Origin: Rhodovulum sp. 12E13
GTDB taxonomy: Bacteria > Pseudomonadota > Alphaproteobacteria > Rhodobacterales > Rhodobacteraceae
Assembly: GCF_003340565.1 (NCBI RefSeq)
Contig: NZ_QPLK01000005.1
Coordinates: forward strand, 62,001 to 126,000
Reading direction: 5' to 3'
Length of the DNA: 64,000 nt
Under the pieces are notes generated by a model. The model saw only the letters and a list, made by a program, of their open reading frames with translations. It searched no databases and was not told the DNA's origin. Each line of letters begins with the position of its first letter. Within the stretch, counting starts at the first letter, position 1. A program made the translations under genes and the position numbers. Positions 7,232-15,517 of this stretch are shown here, in pieces.

Positions 7232-8082
7232 GCGAGGCCGGCTACAATTTCGCCTATCTCGACGAGCCGACCAAGCGGATGATCCGCCGCGCCATCCTCA
7301 AGGGCCTCGCCATCCCCGGCTACCAGGTGCCGTTCGCGAGCCGCGAGATGCCGATGCCCTACGGCTGGGGGACGGGCGGCGTGCAGGTGACGGCGGCGAC
7401 GCTCGTGCCCGAGGACACGCTGAAGGTGATCGACCAGGGCGCCGACGACACCACCAACGCCGTCTCGATCCGCCGCTTCTTCCAGCGGGTCGCGGGCGTG
7501 GCGACGACCACGCGCACCGCTCAGGCGAGCGTCATCCAGACCCGCCACCGCATCCCCGAGACGCCGCTCGCGGAGGGGCAGATCCTCGTCTACCAGGTGC
7601 CGATCCCCGAGCCGCTGCGCTTTCTCGAGCCGTCCGAGACCGAGACGCGCAAGATGCACGCGCTCGAGGAATACGGGCTGATGCATGTGCGTCTCTACGA
7701 GGATATCGCCCGCCACGGCGCCATCGCCACGGCCTATGCCTACCCGGTGCAGGTTGAGGGCCGCTACGTGATGGACCCCTCGCCGATCCCGAAATTCGAC
7801 AATCCCAAGCTGAAGAGCGCCGCGATCCAGCTCTTCGGGGCGGGGCGCGAGCAGCGGATCTACGCGCTCCCGCCCCATACGCGGGTCGTCAGCCTCGACT
7901 TCGAGGATCACCCCTTCGACCCTGCGAAGGCCGATGCGCCCTGCGCGCTCTGCGGTGCGACCGGCGCCTATCTGGACGAGGTGGTCGTCGACGATGCGGG
8001 CGGGCGGTTGTTCGTCTGCTCCGACACCGATTACTGCGAGACCCGCCGCGCCGAGGGCCGTGTCGGAGCGGCGGCCGAATGA
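7228..8082 (+). CDS. phnJ: Alpha-D-ribose 1-methylphosphonate 5-phosphate C-P-lyase PhnJ (radical SAM)
   Basis: 284 residues. PhnJ cleaves the carbon-phosphorus bond by radical chemistry, giving methane (from methylphosphonate) and 5-phospho-ribose 1,2-cyclic phosphate. The unusual 4Fe-4S ligand set is complete as C-x2-C-x21-C-x5-C (CALCG ... CSDTDYC, within about 237-269), and the glycine-rich substrate region GWGTGGVQVT and the N-terminal YNFAYLDEPTKRMIRRA are typical. The start is GTG at 7228, overlapping the HAD stop with GAAAGGGGG upstream; no ATG is near. A 157-bp gap with a hairpin module follows, so phnJ ends the tightly overlapped part of the operon. Confidence 0.96.
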   Translation: MSEAGYNFAYLDEPTKRMIRRAILKGLAIPGYQVPFASREMPMPYGWGTGGVQVTAATLVPEDTLKVIDQGADDTTNAVSIRRFFQRVAGVATTTRTAQASVIQTRHRIPETPLAEGQILVYQVPIPEPLRFLEPSETETRKMHALEEYGLMHVRLYEDIARHGAIATAYAYPVQVEGRYVMDPSPIPKFDNPKLKSAAIQLFGAGREQRIYALPPHTRVVSLDFEDHPFDPAKADAPCALCGATGAYLDEVVVDDAGGRLFVCSDTDYCETRRAEGRVGAAAE

Positions 8083-8130
8083 GCGGGGCGTGCACCGACC
8101 CGGCGGCAGCGCCCGTGGCCGGCCGCCCGG

Positions 8131-8192
8131 GGGGGCGCTGCCCCCGTCGCCCCTGCAGGGCGACTCCCCCGGAGTATTTCGACCAAGATGAT
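8131..8192 (+). repeat. Dispersed two-hairpin module, copy B (diverged)
   Basis: Hairpin 1 GGGGGC-GCT-GCCCCC (8131-8145), hairpin 2 GTCGCCC-CTGCA-GGGCGAC (8146-8164), then ACTCCCCCGGAGTATTT (itself an ACTCC/GGAGT mini-hairpin before TATTT) and GACCAAGATGATGG. It begins 48 nt after the phnJ stop and lies inside the phn operon, between phnJ and phnK. Confidence 0.65.
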
Positions 8193-8239
8193 GGGGCGTG
8201 GCGTCGTGCGCGACATCATCGCGGCCGGCTGGGGGTGGC

Positions 8240-9127
8240 ATGGGCGCGGTAACGCAGGCGGGCGCGGTAGGCGCGGCGGCAATGGTCGCGGAGGCCGCGG
8301 GCGCGGACGGGCTGGGCACGGGCGGGCCGGGCACGGGCGGGCCGGGCACGCACGGCGGTGACCGGCCGCTCCTCTCGGCCGAGAGGCTGACGAAGCGCTA
8401 CGGGGGGCGCATCGGCTGCGGCGACGTGTCGTTCGAACTGTGGCGCGGCGAGGTGCTGGGGATCGTGGGCGAGTCGGGCTCGGGCAAGTCGACGCTGCTG
8501 TCGTGCCTCTCGGGGCACCTCGCGCCCGATACGGGGCGGGTGCTCTACGACGCGGGCGACGGCTCGGTCGACACGCTGGCGCTGGCCGAGGCCGAGCGGC
8601 GGCGGCTGATGCGCACCGACTGGGCCTTCGTGCACCAGAACCCGCGCGACGGGCTGCGCATGGGGGTGAGCGCCGGCGGCAACGTGGGCGAGCGGCTGAT
8701 GGGCACGGGCGCGCGGCACTACGGAAACATTCGCGCGGCGGCGCTCGACTGGCTGGCACGCGTCGAAATCGCGCCCGACCGGATCGACGACCGCCCCTCG
8801 GCGTTTTCGGGGGGCATGCAGCAGCGCCTCCAGATCGCCCGCAACCTCGTGACCGGCCCGCGGCTGGTGTTGATGGACGAGCCGACCGGCGGCCTCGACG
8901 TGAGCGTGCAGGCGCGGCTGCTCGACCTGGTGCGCGGGCTGGTGCGCGAGATGGGGCTGTCGGCCATCGTCGTCACCCACGACCTCGCCGTGGTGCGTCT
9001 GCTCGCCGACCGCCTGATGGTGATGAAGGACGGGCACGTGGTGGAACAGGGCCTGACCGACCAGGTGCTCGACGACCCCCAGCACGCCCATACCCAGCTG
9101 CTCGTCAGCTCGGTCCTGCAGGTATGA
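8240..9127 (+). CDS. phnK: Phosphonate C-P lyase system ATP-binding protein PhnK
   Basis: 295 residues from ATG 8240. ABC ATPase with Walker A GESGSGKST, a Q-loop in FVHQNPRDGLRM, signature FSGGMQQR, Walker B LVLMDEPTGGLD and H-loop VVTHD. FVHQNPRDGLRMGVSAGGN is PhnK-specific. PhnK docks on PhnJ in the core complex and has ATPase activity; it is not a transporter. The first ~50 residues before LLSAERLTKRYGG are an extra Gly/Ala-rich tail (GTGGPGTGGPGTHGG) coded by a 15-bp tandem repeat from 8314. ATG at 8198 or 8282 are alternative starts; 8240 is preceded by CTGGGGGTGGC. Confidence 0.9.
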   Translation: MGAVTQAGAVGAAAMVAEAAGADGLGTGGPGTGGPGTHGGDRPLLSAERLTKRYGGRIGCGDVSFELWRGEVLGIVGESGSGKSTLLSCLSGHLAPDTGRVLYDAGDGSVDTLALAEAERRRLMRTDWAFVHQNPRDGLRMGVSAGGNVGERLMGTGARHYGNIRAAALDWLARVEIAPDRIDDRPSAFSGGMQQRLQIARNLVTGPRLVLMDEPTGGLDVSVQARLLDLVRGLVREMGLSAIVVTHDLAVVRLLADRLMVMKDGHVVEQGLTDQVLDDPQHAHTQLLVSSVLQV

Positions 9128-9140
9128 GGGAGGGCGCACG

Positions 9141-10106
9141 ATGATCCGGGCGTTCCACCTCGACGGGGACGGGGTGCGCGACGCCGGGCCGGAGGGCGCC
9201 GGGAGCGCCGTCTGGCTCGACCTGGTGGAGCCCGACGAGGCCGAGCGCGCGCGCGTGTCGGAGCTGATCGGCCTGTCGCTGCCCTCGCGGGAGGACCAGC
9301 AGGAAATCGAGCAATCCTCGCGGCTCTACCTCGTCTCGGGCGTGCCCGTGATGACCGCACAGATCCCCGCGGGCTTCGACGGGCGGGCGGCGGCGCTCGA
9401 GCCGGTGAGCTTCGTGCTGACGGCCGACCGGCTGGTGACGCTGCGCCATCACACGCCCCGGCCCTTCGACACCTATCCCGACCGGGCGGGGCAGGCCTCG
9501 CTCGGCTGCACCTCGGCCGAGACGGTGCTGGCGGGGCTGCTCGAGGCGATCGTCGACCGCCTCGCCGACATCACCGAGCAGGCCGGCCGCGAGATCGACG
9601 GGCTCAGCCGCGCCAGCTTCGACCCCGCGCCAGGCGACGACCCCGACCACCAGCGCACGCTGCGGGCCATCGGCCTGTCGGACGGGCTGGTGATGCAGCT
9701 GCGCGAAAGCCTGCTGACGATGGAACGGCTGCTGGGCTTCCTGCTGCCGGTGCTCGACCAGCGCGGCGCCGCGCCCGACCTGCGCCGCATGATCAAGAGC
9801 TTCCTGCGCGACGTGCGCACCATCGCCGAGCATGCGGGCTTCCTGCAGCAGAAGACGGCGCTGCTGCTCGACGCGACGCTGGGGATGATCAACATCGAAC
9901 AGGCGCAGATCATCAAGATCTTCTCGGTCGTCGCGGTGATCTTCCTGCCACCGACGCTGATCGCGTCGATCTACGGCATGAACTTCGCGCACATGCCCGA
10001 GCTTGACTGGCGCTTCGGCTACCCGATGGCGCTGGCGCTGATGGGGGCCTCGGTGGTGGCGGCGCTCGTGATCTTCCGCCGCAAGGGGTGGTTCCGATGG
10101 CGGTGA
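9141..10106 (+). CDS. corA: CorA family magnesium/divalent cation channel
   Basis: 321 residues: a cytosolic alpha/beta funnel domain, a long helix (about 150-255), then two C-terminal membrane helices with the GMN selectivity motif between them (YGMNFAHMPELDW). TM1 is FSVVAVIFLPPTLIASI and TM2 is ALALMGASVVAALVIF. CorA-type proteins form pentameric Mg2+ (or Co2+/Ni2+/Zn2+) channels in the inner membrane. The gene sits between phnK and phnL with a good ribosome-binding site (GAGGGAGGG), and phnL starts inside its last codons, so it is expressed with the C-P lyase genes. Mg2+ supply for the ATP-consuming steps is a possible but unproven link. Confidence 0.93.
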   Translation: MIRAFHLDGDGVRDAGPEGAGSAVWLDLVEPDEAERARVSELIGLSLPSREDQQEIEQSSRLYLVSGVPVMTAQIPAGFDGRAAALEPVSFVLTADRLVTLRHHTPRPFDTYPDRAGQASLGCTSAETVLAGLLEAIVDRLADITEQAGREIDGLSRASFDPAPGDDPDHQRTLRAIGLSDGLVMQLRESLLTMERLLGFLLPVLDQRGAAPDLRRMIKSFLRDVRTIAEHAGFLQQKTALLLDATLGMINIEQAQIIKIFSVVAVIFLPPTLIASIYGMNFAHMPELDWRFGYPMALALMGASVVAALVIFRRKGWFRWR

Positions 10107-10783
10107 TCGAGGTCGACGGGCTGGACAAGTCGTTTACCCTGCACGATCAGGGCGGCGCGGTGATCCCGGTCTTGGCGGGCGCGCGGCTCGCCGTCGAGGC
10201 GGGCGAATGCGTGGCGCTGACGGGCGCCTCGGGCGCGGGGAAGTCGACGTTGATGCGCATGATCCACGGCAACTACCTGGCGGGGGCGGGCCGGATCGCG
10301 GTCTGCGGCGTCGACGTGGCGCGCGCCGCCCCGCGCGAGATCCTGGCGCTCCGGCGCGACCGGCTGGGCCATGTCAGCCAGTTCCTGCGGGTCGTGCCGA
10401 GGGTGCCCGCGCTCGAGGTGGTGGCCGAGCCGCTGCTGGCCGTGGGCGCCAGCCGCGAAGCGGCGCTGGGGCGGGCGCGGGCGCTGCTGACACGCCTCAA
10501 CCTGCCCGAGCGGCTCTGGGCGCTCTCGCCCACCACATTCTCGGGGGGCGAGCAGCAGCGCGTGAACATCGCCCGCGGCTTCGCCCACCCCTACCCGGCG
10601 CTGTTGCTCGACGAGCCGACGGCAAGCCTCGATGCGGCGAACCGAGAGGTGGTGCTGACGCTGGTCGACGAGGCCAGGGCGCGCGGCGCGGCGATCCTCG
10701 GCATCTTCCACGACGCGGCGGCGCGCGCCCGCGTCTGCGACCGCGAGGTCGACGTCTCGGCCTTCGCGCCGGTGCCGGCATGA
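10097..10783 (+). CDS. phnL: Phosphonate C-P lyase system protein PhnL
   Basis: 228 residues. ABC-type ATPase with Walker A GASGAGKST, signature FSGGEQQR, Walker B LLLDEPTASLD and the PhnL-typical LRRDRLGHVSQFLRVVPRV and EVVAEPLLAVG. PhnL is required with PhnG, H and I for the ATP-phosphonate coupling reaction and binds the core complex together with PhnK. It begins at ATG 10097, ten bases inside the end of corA, and its stop overlaps the phnN ATG (ATGA). Length and motifs are complete. Confidence 0.95.
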   Translation: MAVIEVDGLDKSFTLHDQGGAVIPVLAGARLAVEAGECVALTGASGAGKSTLMRMIHGNYLAGAGRIAVCGVDVARAAPREILALRRDRLGHVSQFLRVVPRVPALEVVAEPLLAVGASREAALGRARALLTRLNLPERLWALSPTTFSGGEQQRVNIARGFAHPYPALLLDEPTASLDAANREVVLTLVDEARARGAAILGIFHDAAARARVCDREVDVSAFAPVPA

Positions 10784-11325
10784 GCGGGCGGCTGATCGCC
10801 GTCGTCGGCCCCTCTGGCGCGGGCAAGGACAGTGTGGCCGCCGCGATGGTCGCCCGCCGCCCGGCGCTGCACTGGGTGCGCCGCGTCGTCACTCGCCCCG
10901 CCGAGCCGGGGGGAGAGCCGTTCGTGCCCGCCACCGAGGCGGAGTTCGCTCGTGCCGAGGCGGGGGGCGCCTTTGCGCTGGCGTGGCGGGCGCACGGTCT
11001 GGCCTACGGCGTTCCGAGGGCGGAGCTGGCCTGCCTCGGCGCCGGGCGCGACGCGCTGGTGAACCTCTCGCGCGGCGTGCTGGGCGAGGCGCAAGCGCGG
11101 TTCCCCTCGCTCGTCGTGCTGCACGTCACCGCACGGCCGGAGCTTCGCGCGCAGCGGCTCGCCGCGCGCGGCCGTGAATCGATGGACGACATCGCGGCGC
11201 GACTGGTCCGAGAGGCGCCGCTGCCCGAGGGGCTGCGCGTCGTCCGCATCGACAATTCCACCACCCTCGCGGCGGCGGCCGGGGCCGCCCTTGCCGCGCT
11301 CGACAGTCAAGAGGCGCTGCCATGA
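10780..11325 (+). CDS. phnN: Ribose 1,5-bisphosphate phosphokinase PhnN
   Basis: 181 residues with a P-loop GPSGAGKDS at about 10-18 and guanylate-kinase-like features (RRVVTRPAEPGGEPF, then GLAYGVP). PhnN phosphorylates ribose 1,5-bisphosphate to PRPP, the last step that returns the ribose skeleton of C-P lyase catabolism to nucleotide metabolism. Overlaps phnL by ATGA and phnM by ATGA, so it is translationally coupled to both. The phnP phosphodiesterase that would make its substrate is not in the window. Confidence 0.94.
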   Translation: MSGRLIAVVGPSGAGKDSVAAAMVARRPALHWVRRVVTRPAEPGGEPFVPATEAEFARAEAGGAFALAWRAHGLAYGVPRAELACLGAGRDALVNLSRGVLGEAQARFPSLVVLHVTARPELRAQRLAARGRESMDDIAARLVREAPLPEGLRVVRIDNSTTLAAAAGAALAALDSQEALP

Positions 11326-12503
11326 CCCGTCTCGATCGACCGGCGCCTGCCACCGGGGCCCTGCCGGCGACCATCGTCTTCGCCAACGCGCGCCTCGTCC
11401 TGCCCGACCGGGTGGCGACGGGGCGCCTCGTGATCGAGGGCGGGCAGATCGCAGCCGTCGAAGAAGGAGAAGGCGTGCCCGATGGCGCCGTCGACTGTCA
11501 TGGCGACCACCTCGCGCCCGGCCTCGTCGAGCTGCACACCGACAACCTCGAGCGGCATATCGAGCCGCGCCCCGAGGTCGACTGGCCACACGAGGCCGCG
11601 ATCCTCGCCCACGATGCCGAGCTCGCCTCTTGCGGGATCACCACAGTCTTCGACGCGCTGCGCGTCGGCTCCACCCTGACTGTCCGCGACGGGCTGAAGC
11701 CCTACGCCCGCGCGCTCGCCGACGAGATCCTCGCCCTGCGCGGCGAGGGCGCGCTGCGGATCAGCCATTTCCTGCACCTGCGAGCGGAAATCTGCTCCGA
11801 GACGCTGCCGGACGAGATGGCCGGCTTCGGCCCCTCCGACCGCGTCGGCATCGTCAGCCTGATGGATCACACGCCGGGGCAGCGCCAGTTCCGCGACATC
11901 ACCAAGCTGCGTGCCTACGTCATGGGCAAGTCGGGGCGCAGCGAGACCGAGTTCATCGAGCACATCGCCGAGCTGAAGGAGCTGCAGCAGCGGGTGGGCG
12001 CCGCGCACGAGGCCCGCGCCGTGGAAGAGGCGCGCCGCTACGGCGCGACCCTCGCCAGCCACGACGACACGACGGCCGAGCACGTCGCCACCTCGGCCGG
12101 CCACGGCGTGCGGCTGGCCGAGTTTCCCACCACGGACGAGGCTGCGCGCGCCTGCCGCGACGCCGGTATCCCGGTGATGATGGGGGCGCCCAACCTGATC
12201 CGCGGCGGCTCTCACTCGGGCAACGTGGCGGCGGCCGACCTCGCGCGCGACGGGCTGCTCGACATCCTGTCGTCCGACTACGTTCCGGCGGGCCTCCTGC
12301 TGGGCGCGGTGCGGCTCGGCGCGCTCTGGGGCGATCTCGCCCGCGGCATCGCCACGGTCACGCGGGCGCCGGCCGCGGCGACGGGCCTGACCGACCGCGG
12401 CGCGCTCGTCGCGGGGCGCCGGGCCGACCTCGTGCGCTTCGGCCTGCGGGGCGACATGCCGGTGATCCGGGGCGTCTTCGTGCGCGGCGAGAGGTTGGCC
12501 TGA
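11322..12503 (+). CDS. phnM: Alpha-D-ribose 1-methylphosphonate 5-triphosphate diphosphatase PhnM
   Basis: 393 residues of the amidohydrolase superfamily: HGDHLAPGLVELHTDN carries the first metal ligands, followed by the family segments VSLMDHTPGQRQF, LASHDDTTAEHV and MGAPNLIRGGSHSGN, and late SSDYVP with the conserved Asp. PhnM removes pyrophosphate from the 5-triphosphate made by PhnGHIL, giving the 5-phosphate used by PhnJ. The start overlaps phnN (ATGA). This is the last recognisable phn gene, and no clear intrinsic terminator follows. Confidence 0.95.
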   Translation: MTRLDRPAPATGALPATIVFANARLVLPDRVATGRLVIEGGQIAAVEEGEGVPDGAVDCHGDHLAPGLVELHTDNLERHIEPRPEVDWPHEAAILAHDAELASCGITTVFDALRVGSTLTVRDGLKPYARALADEILALRGEGALRISHFLHLRAEICSETLPDEMAGFGPSDRVGIVSLMDHTPGQRQFRDITKLRAYVMGKSGRSETEFIEHIAELKELQQRVGAAHEARAVEEARRYGATLASHDDTTAEHVATSAGHGVRLAEFPTTDEAARACRDAGIPVMMGAPNLIRGGSHSGNVAAADLARDGLLDILSSDYVPAGLLLGAVRLGALWGDLARGIATVTRAPAAATGLTDRGALVAGRRADLVRFGLRGDMPVIRGVFVRGERLA

Positions 12504-12547
12504 CCGGCGCGGCTGGCCCGCGCCCGCCCGCGGCCTATCCTTGCGGC

Positions 12548-12994
12548 ATGATTCGCGCGCTCGCCTGCCTCGTGCCCCTGCTCGCCGCCACCGCCGCCCC
12601 CGCGTGGGAGGCGCGCATCGGTGCGGTCTGCGAGCTGACCCATGCCGAGGCGGGCGGCGATGTGCGCGTCACCTACGACCCGGCGGTGCCCGAATACGCC
12701 ATCACGATCCGCCGCGCGGCGGGCGCGTGGCCCGAGGGGCCCATCTTCGTCATCCGGTTCGACGGGCGCCGCGCGCTGACCATCCAGACCAACCGTCACG
12801 CCCTGTCCGAGGGCGGCGCGGCCCTCACCGTGACAGACCGCGGCTTCGGCAACGTGCTCGACGGGCTCCAGTTCAACGAGACGGCTACCGCCTATCTCGG
12901 CGACACCGCCCTGCCCTTCGCCCTGACGGGCCCGGAGCCGGCCGCACCCGCCGTGGAAGAGTTCCGCCGCTGCACGGAGGGCGGGCTGGTCTGA
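12548..12994 (+). CDS. Small secreted protein of unknown function
   Basis: 148 residues with a cleavable signal peptide (MIRALACLVPLLAATAAPAW, cut near AWEA) and a mature part with two cysteines that could pair. Recognisable stretches are CELTHAEAGGDVRVTYDP and DRGFGNVLDGLQFNETA. I know near relatives only as a rhodobacteral periplasmic family; some are labelled excinuclease subunit B in databases, which the size and signal peptide rule out. It follows phnM by 44 bp on the same strand and may ride on its transcript, but nothing ties it to phosphonates. Confidence 0.7.
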   Translation: MIRALACLVPLLAATAAPAWEARIGAVCELTHAEAGGDVRVTYDPAVPEYAITIRRAAGAWPEGPIFVIRFDGRRALTIQTNRHALSEGGAALTVTDRGFGNVLDGLQFNETATAYLGDTALPFALTGPEPAAPAVEEFRRCTEGGLV

Positions 12995-13015
12995 CGCGCC
13001 CGCCCGCCGGGCCGA

Positions 13016-13288
13016 TCAGAAGTCGAACAGCTCGTCGAGGAAGCCGCCGCGCTTCTTCTTCCTGTAGCCCCGATCGTCATGATCGCCGTAACCGCGGGCC
13101 TCCCGCGCTGGCTCACGGTAGCCGCCCTGCGGCGGGGGCGGCGGCGCGGCCTGCGCGGCGGAGCGCTCGATGATCTTGTCGAGCTCGCCGCGGTCGAGCC
13201 ACACCCCCCGGCATTGCGGGCAATAGTCGATCTCGACGCCGCTGCGCTCGGTCATCACCAGTTGCGTTCCGTCGATCGGGCACTGCAT
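13016..13288 (-). CDS. Zinc-ribbon (TFIIB-type) domain protein
   Basis: 90 residues. The first ~45 form a zinc ribbon: MQCPIDGTQLVM, then EIDYCPQCRGVWLDRGELDKI. The pattern C-P-x-D-G ... Y-C-P-x-C-x-G-x-W-L-D-x-G-E-L-D-K is diagnostic for the zf-TFIIB family (C3 is the N-terminal cysteine, with a CxxC later). The rest is a proline/arginine-rich tail ending KKKRGGFLDELFDF, another family feature. Function unknown; probably a small cytosolic metal-binding protein. I start at ATG 13288 (MQCPID); the upstream extension is not conserved-looking. Confidence 0.85.
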   Translation of the reverse strand: MQCPIDGTQLVMTERSGVEIDYCPQCRGVWLDRGELDKIIERSAAQAAPPPPPQGGYREPAREARGYGDHDDRGYRKKKRGGFLDELFDF

Positions 13289-13362
13289 GTGCGTCTCCCT
13301 TGTCCAAGTCCCCGGAATAGGTGGGGGCGCGGGCACCCGCGGTAAAGGGCGAGGGAGACTGA

Positions 13363-13391
13363 AACGGCCCCGCCGCCGAGGCGGGGCCGTT
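13363..13391. terminator. Perfect 12-bp stem terminator, probably bidirectional
   Basis: AACGGCCCCGCC (13363-13374), 5-nt loop, GGCGGGGCCGTT (13380-13391). It lies 20 bp past the stop of the 5'-nucleotidase gene. Read on that minus strand, the stem ends in GTTTCAGTCT, a weak U-rich tail. It separates that gene from the zinc-ribbon gene downstream. Confidence 0.8.
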
Positions 13392-13410
13392 CCCCGAACA
13401 CGTCGGGAGG

Positions 13411-15015
13411 TCACTCGACGGTGGAGATGCGCCCGTCGGTGAAGGGTTCGTAGGGCACGTTCTCGGCAAGGTAGTCGGCCACCACGATTTCCAGCCCCGG
13501 GCCGAAATCGTAGGCGTTCTCGGCATGGGCATCGAACATGGCGTAACCGTCACCGCCCGTGCGCATGAAGTTGTTCGACACGACGCCGTAGGTCTTTTCG
13601 GGGTCGAGCGGCACCCACTCGCCGCCCTCGTCGACCGTCACCTCGACCACGCGCGACCCGGGCTCGGCCGACGGCGACCACGTGTACTTCATCCCGGCGA
13701 CCTGCGGGAAACGGCCGGCGCCCTCCTCGACCTGGCTCAGGCCGTTCTCGAGCGCCGCGAGCACGTGCTCGCCCTTGAGCTGGAAGGTGGCGAGCGTGTT
13801 CTGGAACGGCAGCACCGTCACCACCTCGCCCATCGTCACCGGCCCGCCGTCGATCGACGCGCGCAGGCCGCCGCCGTTCTGGAAGGCGATCTGGATCCCC
13901 TGGTCGCGCACCCGGTCGAGCATCGCCTCGGCCACGAGGTTGCCCATCGGGCATTCCATCGCGCGGCAGGTCTCGCGGGCGCCGTCGATGGGCGCCGCGG
14001 CCTCGGCCACGACCTCGCCCATCCGCTCCTCGATCGGGCCGGCCAGCTCGGCCACCCGCGCCTCGACCTCGGGGTCCTTGGGGATGTCGGGGCCGACCAG
14101 GGTGGTGTCGCCGGTGGCGTCGATCACGTTGCCCTCGGCGTCGAAGGTCAGCACGAGATGGCCGAGATACTTGGAGTAGGAATAGGCCTGCACAACGGGC
14201 ACCAGCGTGCCGTCCTCCTGGCTGACCATGGTGGGATAGGCGCCGTCACGGTCGGGATCGGAGGCCGACAGGTAGGTGTGCGAATGGCCGCCCACCACCG
14301 CGTCGACGCCCGGCACCGTGGCGATCTCGGTGTCGGTCGGCAGGCCCACATGGGTCAGCGCGACGATCCTTGTCACGCCCTGCTCGGTCAGCGCCGCGAC
14401 ATCGGCCGCCACCGCGTCGACCTCGTCGGTGAAGATCACGTCGGGCCCGGGGCTCGACAGCTCCGGCGTGTCGGAGGCCACCGCCGAGACGATGCCGATG
14501 CGCTCGCCCCCCACCTCGAGCACCAGCGTGTCCTGCACGAGGCCGCCCAGCTCTTCCGACTGCGACAGGTCGAGGCTACCCGAGACCACGGGGAACTCCA
14601 GTGCCTCGACGAAGGCCGCCAGCTTGCCCGGCCCGAGATTGAACTCGTGGTTGCCAAGCGCCATCGCGTCGAAGCCGATCGCGTTCATGAATTCGGCCGC
14701 GGCCATCCCCTCGTAGGTGGTGAAGAACAGCGACCCCTGGAACTGGTCGCCCGCGTCGAGCACGATCACGTTCTCGCCCTCGAGCTCGGCGCGCTTCTGG
14801 TCGACCAGCGTCTTCAGCCGCGCGACGCCGCCGAAGCACTCGCCGGCGGCGTCGTCCTCGGCCGAACAGGTCGAGTTGAAGCGGCTGATCGGCTGGATGC
14901 GGCTGTGCAGGTCGTTGATGTGCAGGATGTGGAGGGTGAACTCCTCCTGCGCCAGCCCCGCCTGCGCGGTCAGGGCCAGCGCGGCGGTCGTGGTGGTGAG
15001 AATCCTCGCGAGCAT
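13411..15015 (-). CDS. Periplasmic bifunctional metallophosphatase/5'-nucleotidase
   Basis: 534 residues: signal peptide (about 1-22, ending AGLAQ), an N-terminal calcineurin-like domain with the metal motifs NDLH (34-37), DAGDQFQG, GNHE and GHSHTY, and a C-terminal 5'-nucleotidase domain (from about residue 330; QNGGGLRASIDGG, then NTLATFQLKGEHV and VVSNNFMRTGGDGY). It would hydrolyse extracellular or periplasmic nucleotides to nucleoside and phosphate, a phosphate-scavenging role that suits the neighbouring phosphonate locus, though no co-regulation is visible. Monocistronic, with a strong hairpin terminator downstream. Confidence 0.93.
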   Translation of the reverse strand: MLARILTTTTAALALTAQAGLAQEEFTLHILHINDLHSRIQPISRFNSTCSAEDDAAGECFGGVARLKTLVDQKRAELEGENVIVLDAGDQFQGSLFFTTYEGMAAAEFMNAIGFDAMALGNHEFNLGPGKLAAFVEALEFPVVSGSLDLSQSEELGGLVQDTLVLEVGGERIGIVSAVASDTPELSSPGPDVIFTDEVDAVAADVAALTEQGVTRIVALTHVGLPTDTEIATVPGVDAVVGGHSHTYLSASDPDRDGAYPTMVSQEDGTLVPVVQAYSYSKYLGHLVLTFDAEGNVIDATGDTTLVGPDIPKDPEVEARVAELAGPIEERMGEVVAEAAAPIDGARETCRAMECPMGNLVAEAMLDRVRDQGIQIAFQNGGGLRASIDGGPVTMGEVVTVLPFQNTLATFQLKGEHVLAALENGLSQVEEGAGRFPQVAGMKYTWSPSAEPGSRVVEVTVDEGGEWVPLDPEKTYGVVSNNFMRTGGDGYAMFDAHAENAYDFGPGLEIVVADYLAENVPYEPFTDGRISTVE

Positions 15016-15178
15016 TCCCGTGTCTCCCTGTGGTTGGTGCGACAGGTTTGCGCGGGCAACGGCCAGAGGTCAAACCCGCGCACCGGCCTTGTCGCGCGGG
15101 CATGCGACGGTTGCGTGAAATCGAGGCACCAGACGCGGGCGCCTTGACCCGGCGTGGCGCCCGGTGCAGGAGCAGGCC

Positions 15179-15517
15179 ATGCTGATCTTCAAGATCTTCC
15201 GCCGCTGCGAATGGGACGCCCTGCGCGAGGCCGGACGCACGCGCGGCGCGCCGATCGACGTGGCCGACGGATACATCCACTTCTCGACGCGCGAGCAGGT
15301 GGCCGAGACGGCAGCGAAGCATTTCGCGGGCGAGAGCGACCTCGTTCTGGTGGCGGTCGAGGCCGACCGGCTTGGCGACCCGCTGAAATGGGAGCCCTCG
15401 CGCGGCGGCGCGTTGTTCCCCCATCTCTACCGCGACCTGCGCATGGCCGACGTGGTGTGGGACAAGTCGCTGCCGCTGGGCGCCACGGGCCACATCTTTC
15501 CCGAAGGCGTGGTGTGA
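15179..15517 (+). CDS. DUF952 family protein
   Basis: 112 residues matching the small DUF952 family: [17 protein letters not shown], then [53 protein letters not shown]. The fold resembles ADP-ribosyltransferase-like small proteins and its function is unknown. ATG 15179 has AGGAGCAGG upstream; a GTG at 15164 is the alternative. Its stop overlaps the pyrD start (GTGA), so the two are coupled. Confidence 0.85.
   Translation: MLIFKIFRRCEWDALREAGRTRGAPIDVADGYIHFSTREQVAETAAKHFAGESDLVLVAVEADRLGDPLKWEPSRGGALFPHLYRDLRMADVVWDKSLPLGATGHIFPEGVV

Noticed and set aside
12548-12994. Excinuclease ABC subunit B label seen on homologues
   Set aside because: The protein is 148 residues with a signal peptide; UvrB is ~660 residues and cytosolic.
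13525-15147. 540-codon plus-strand frame over the 5'-nucleotidase gene
   Set aside because: The minus-strand gene has a signal peptide and full catalytic motifs; this is its shadow.
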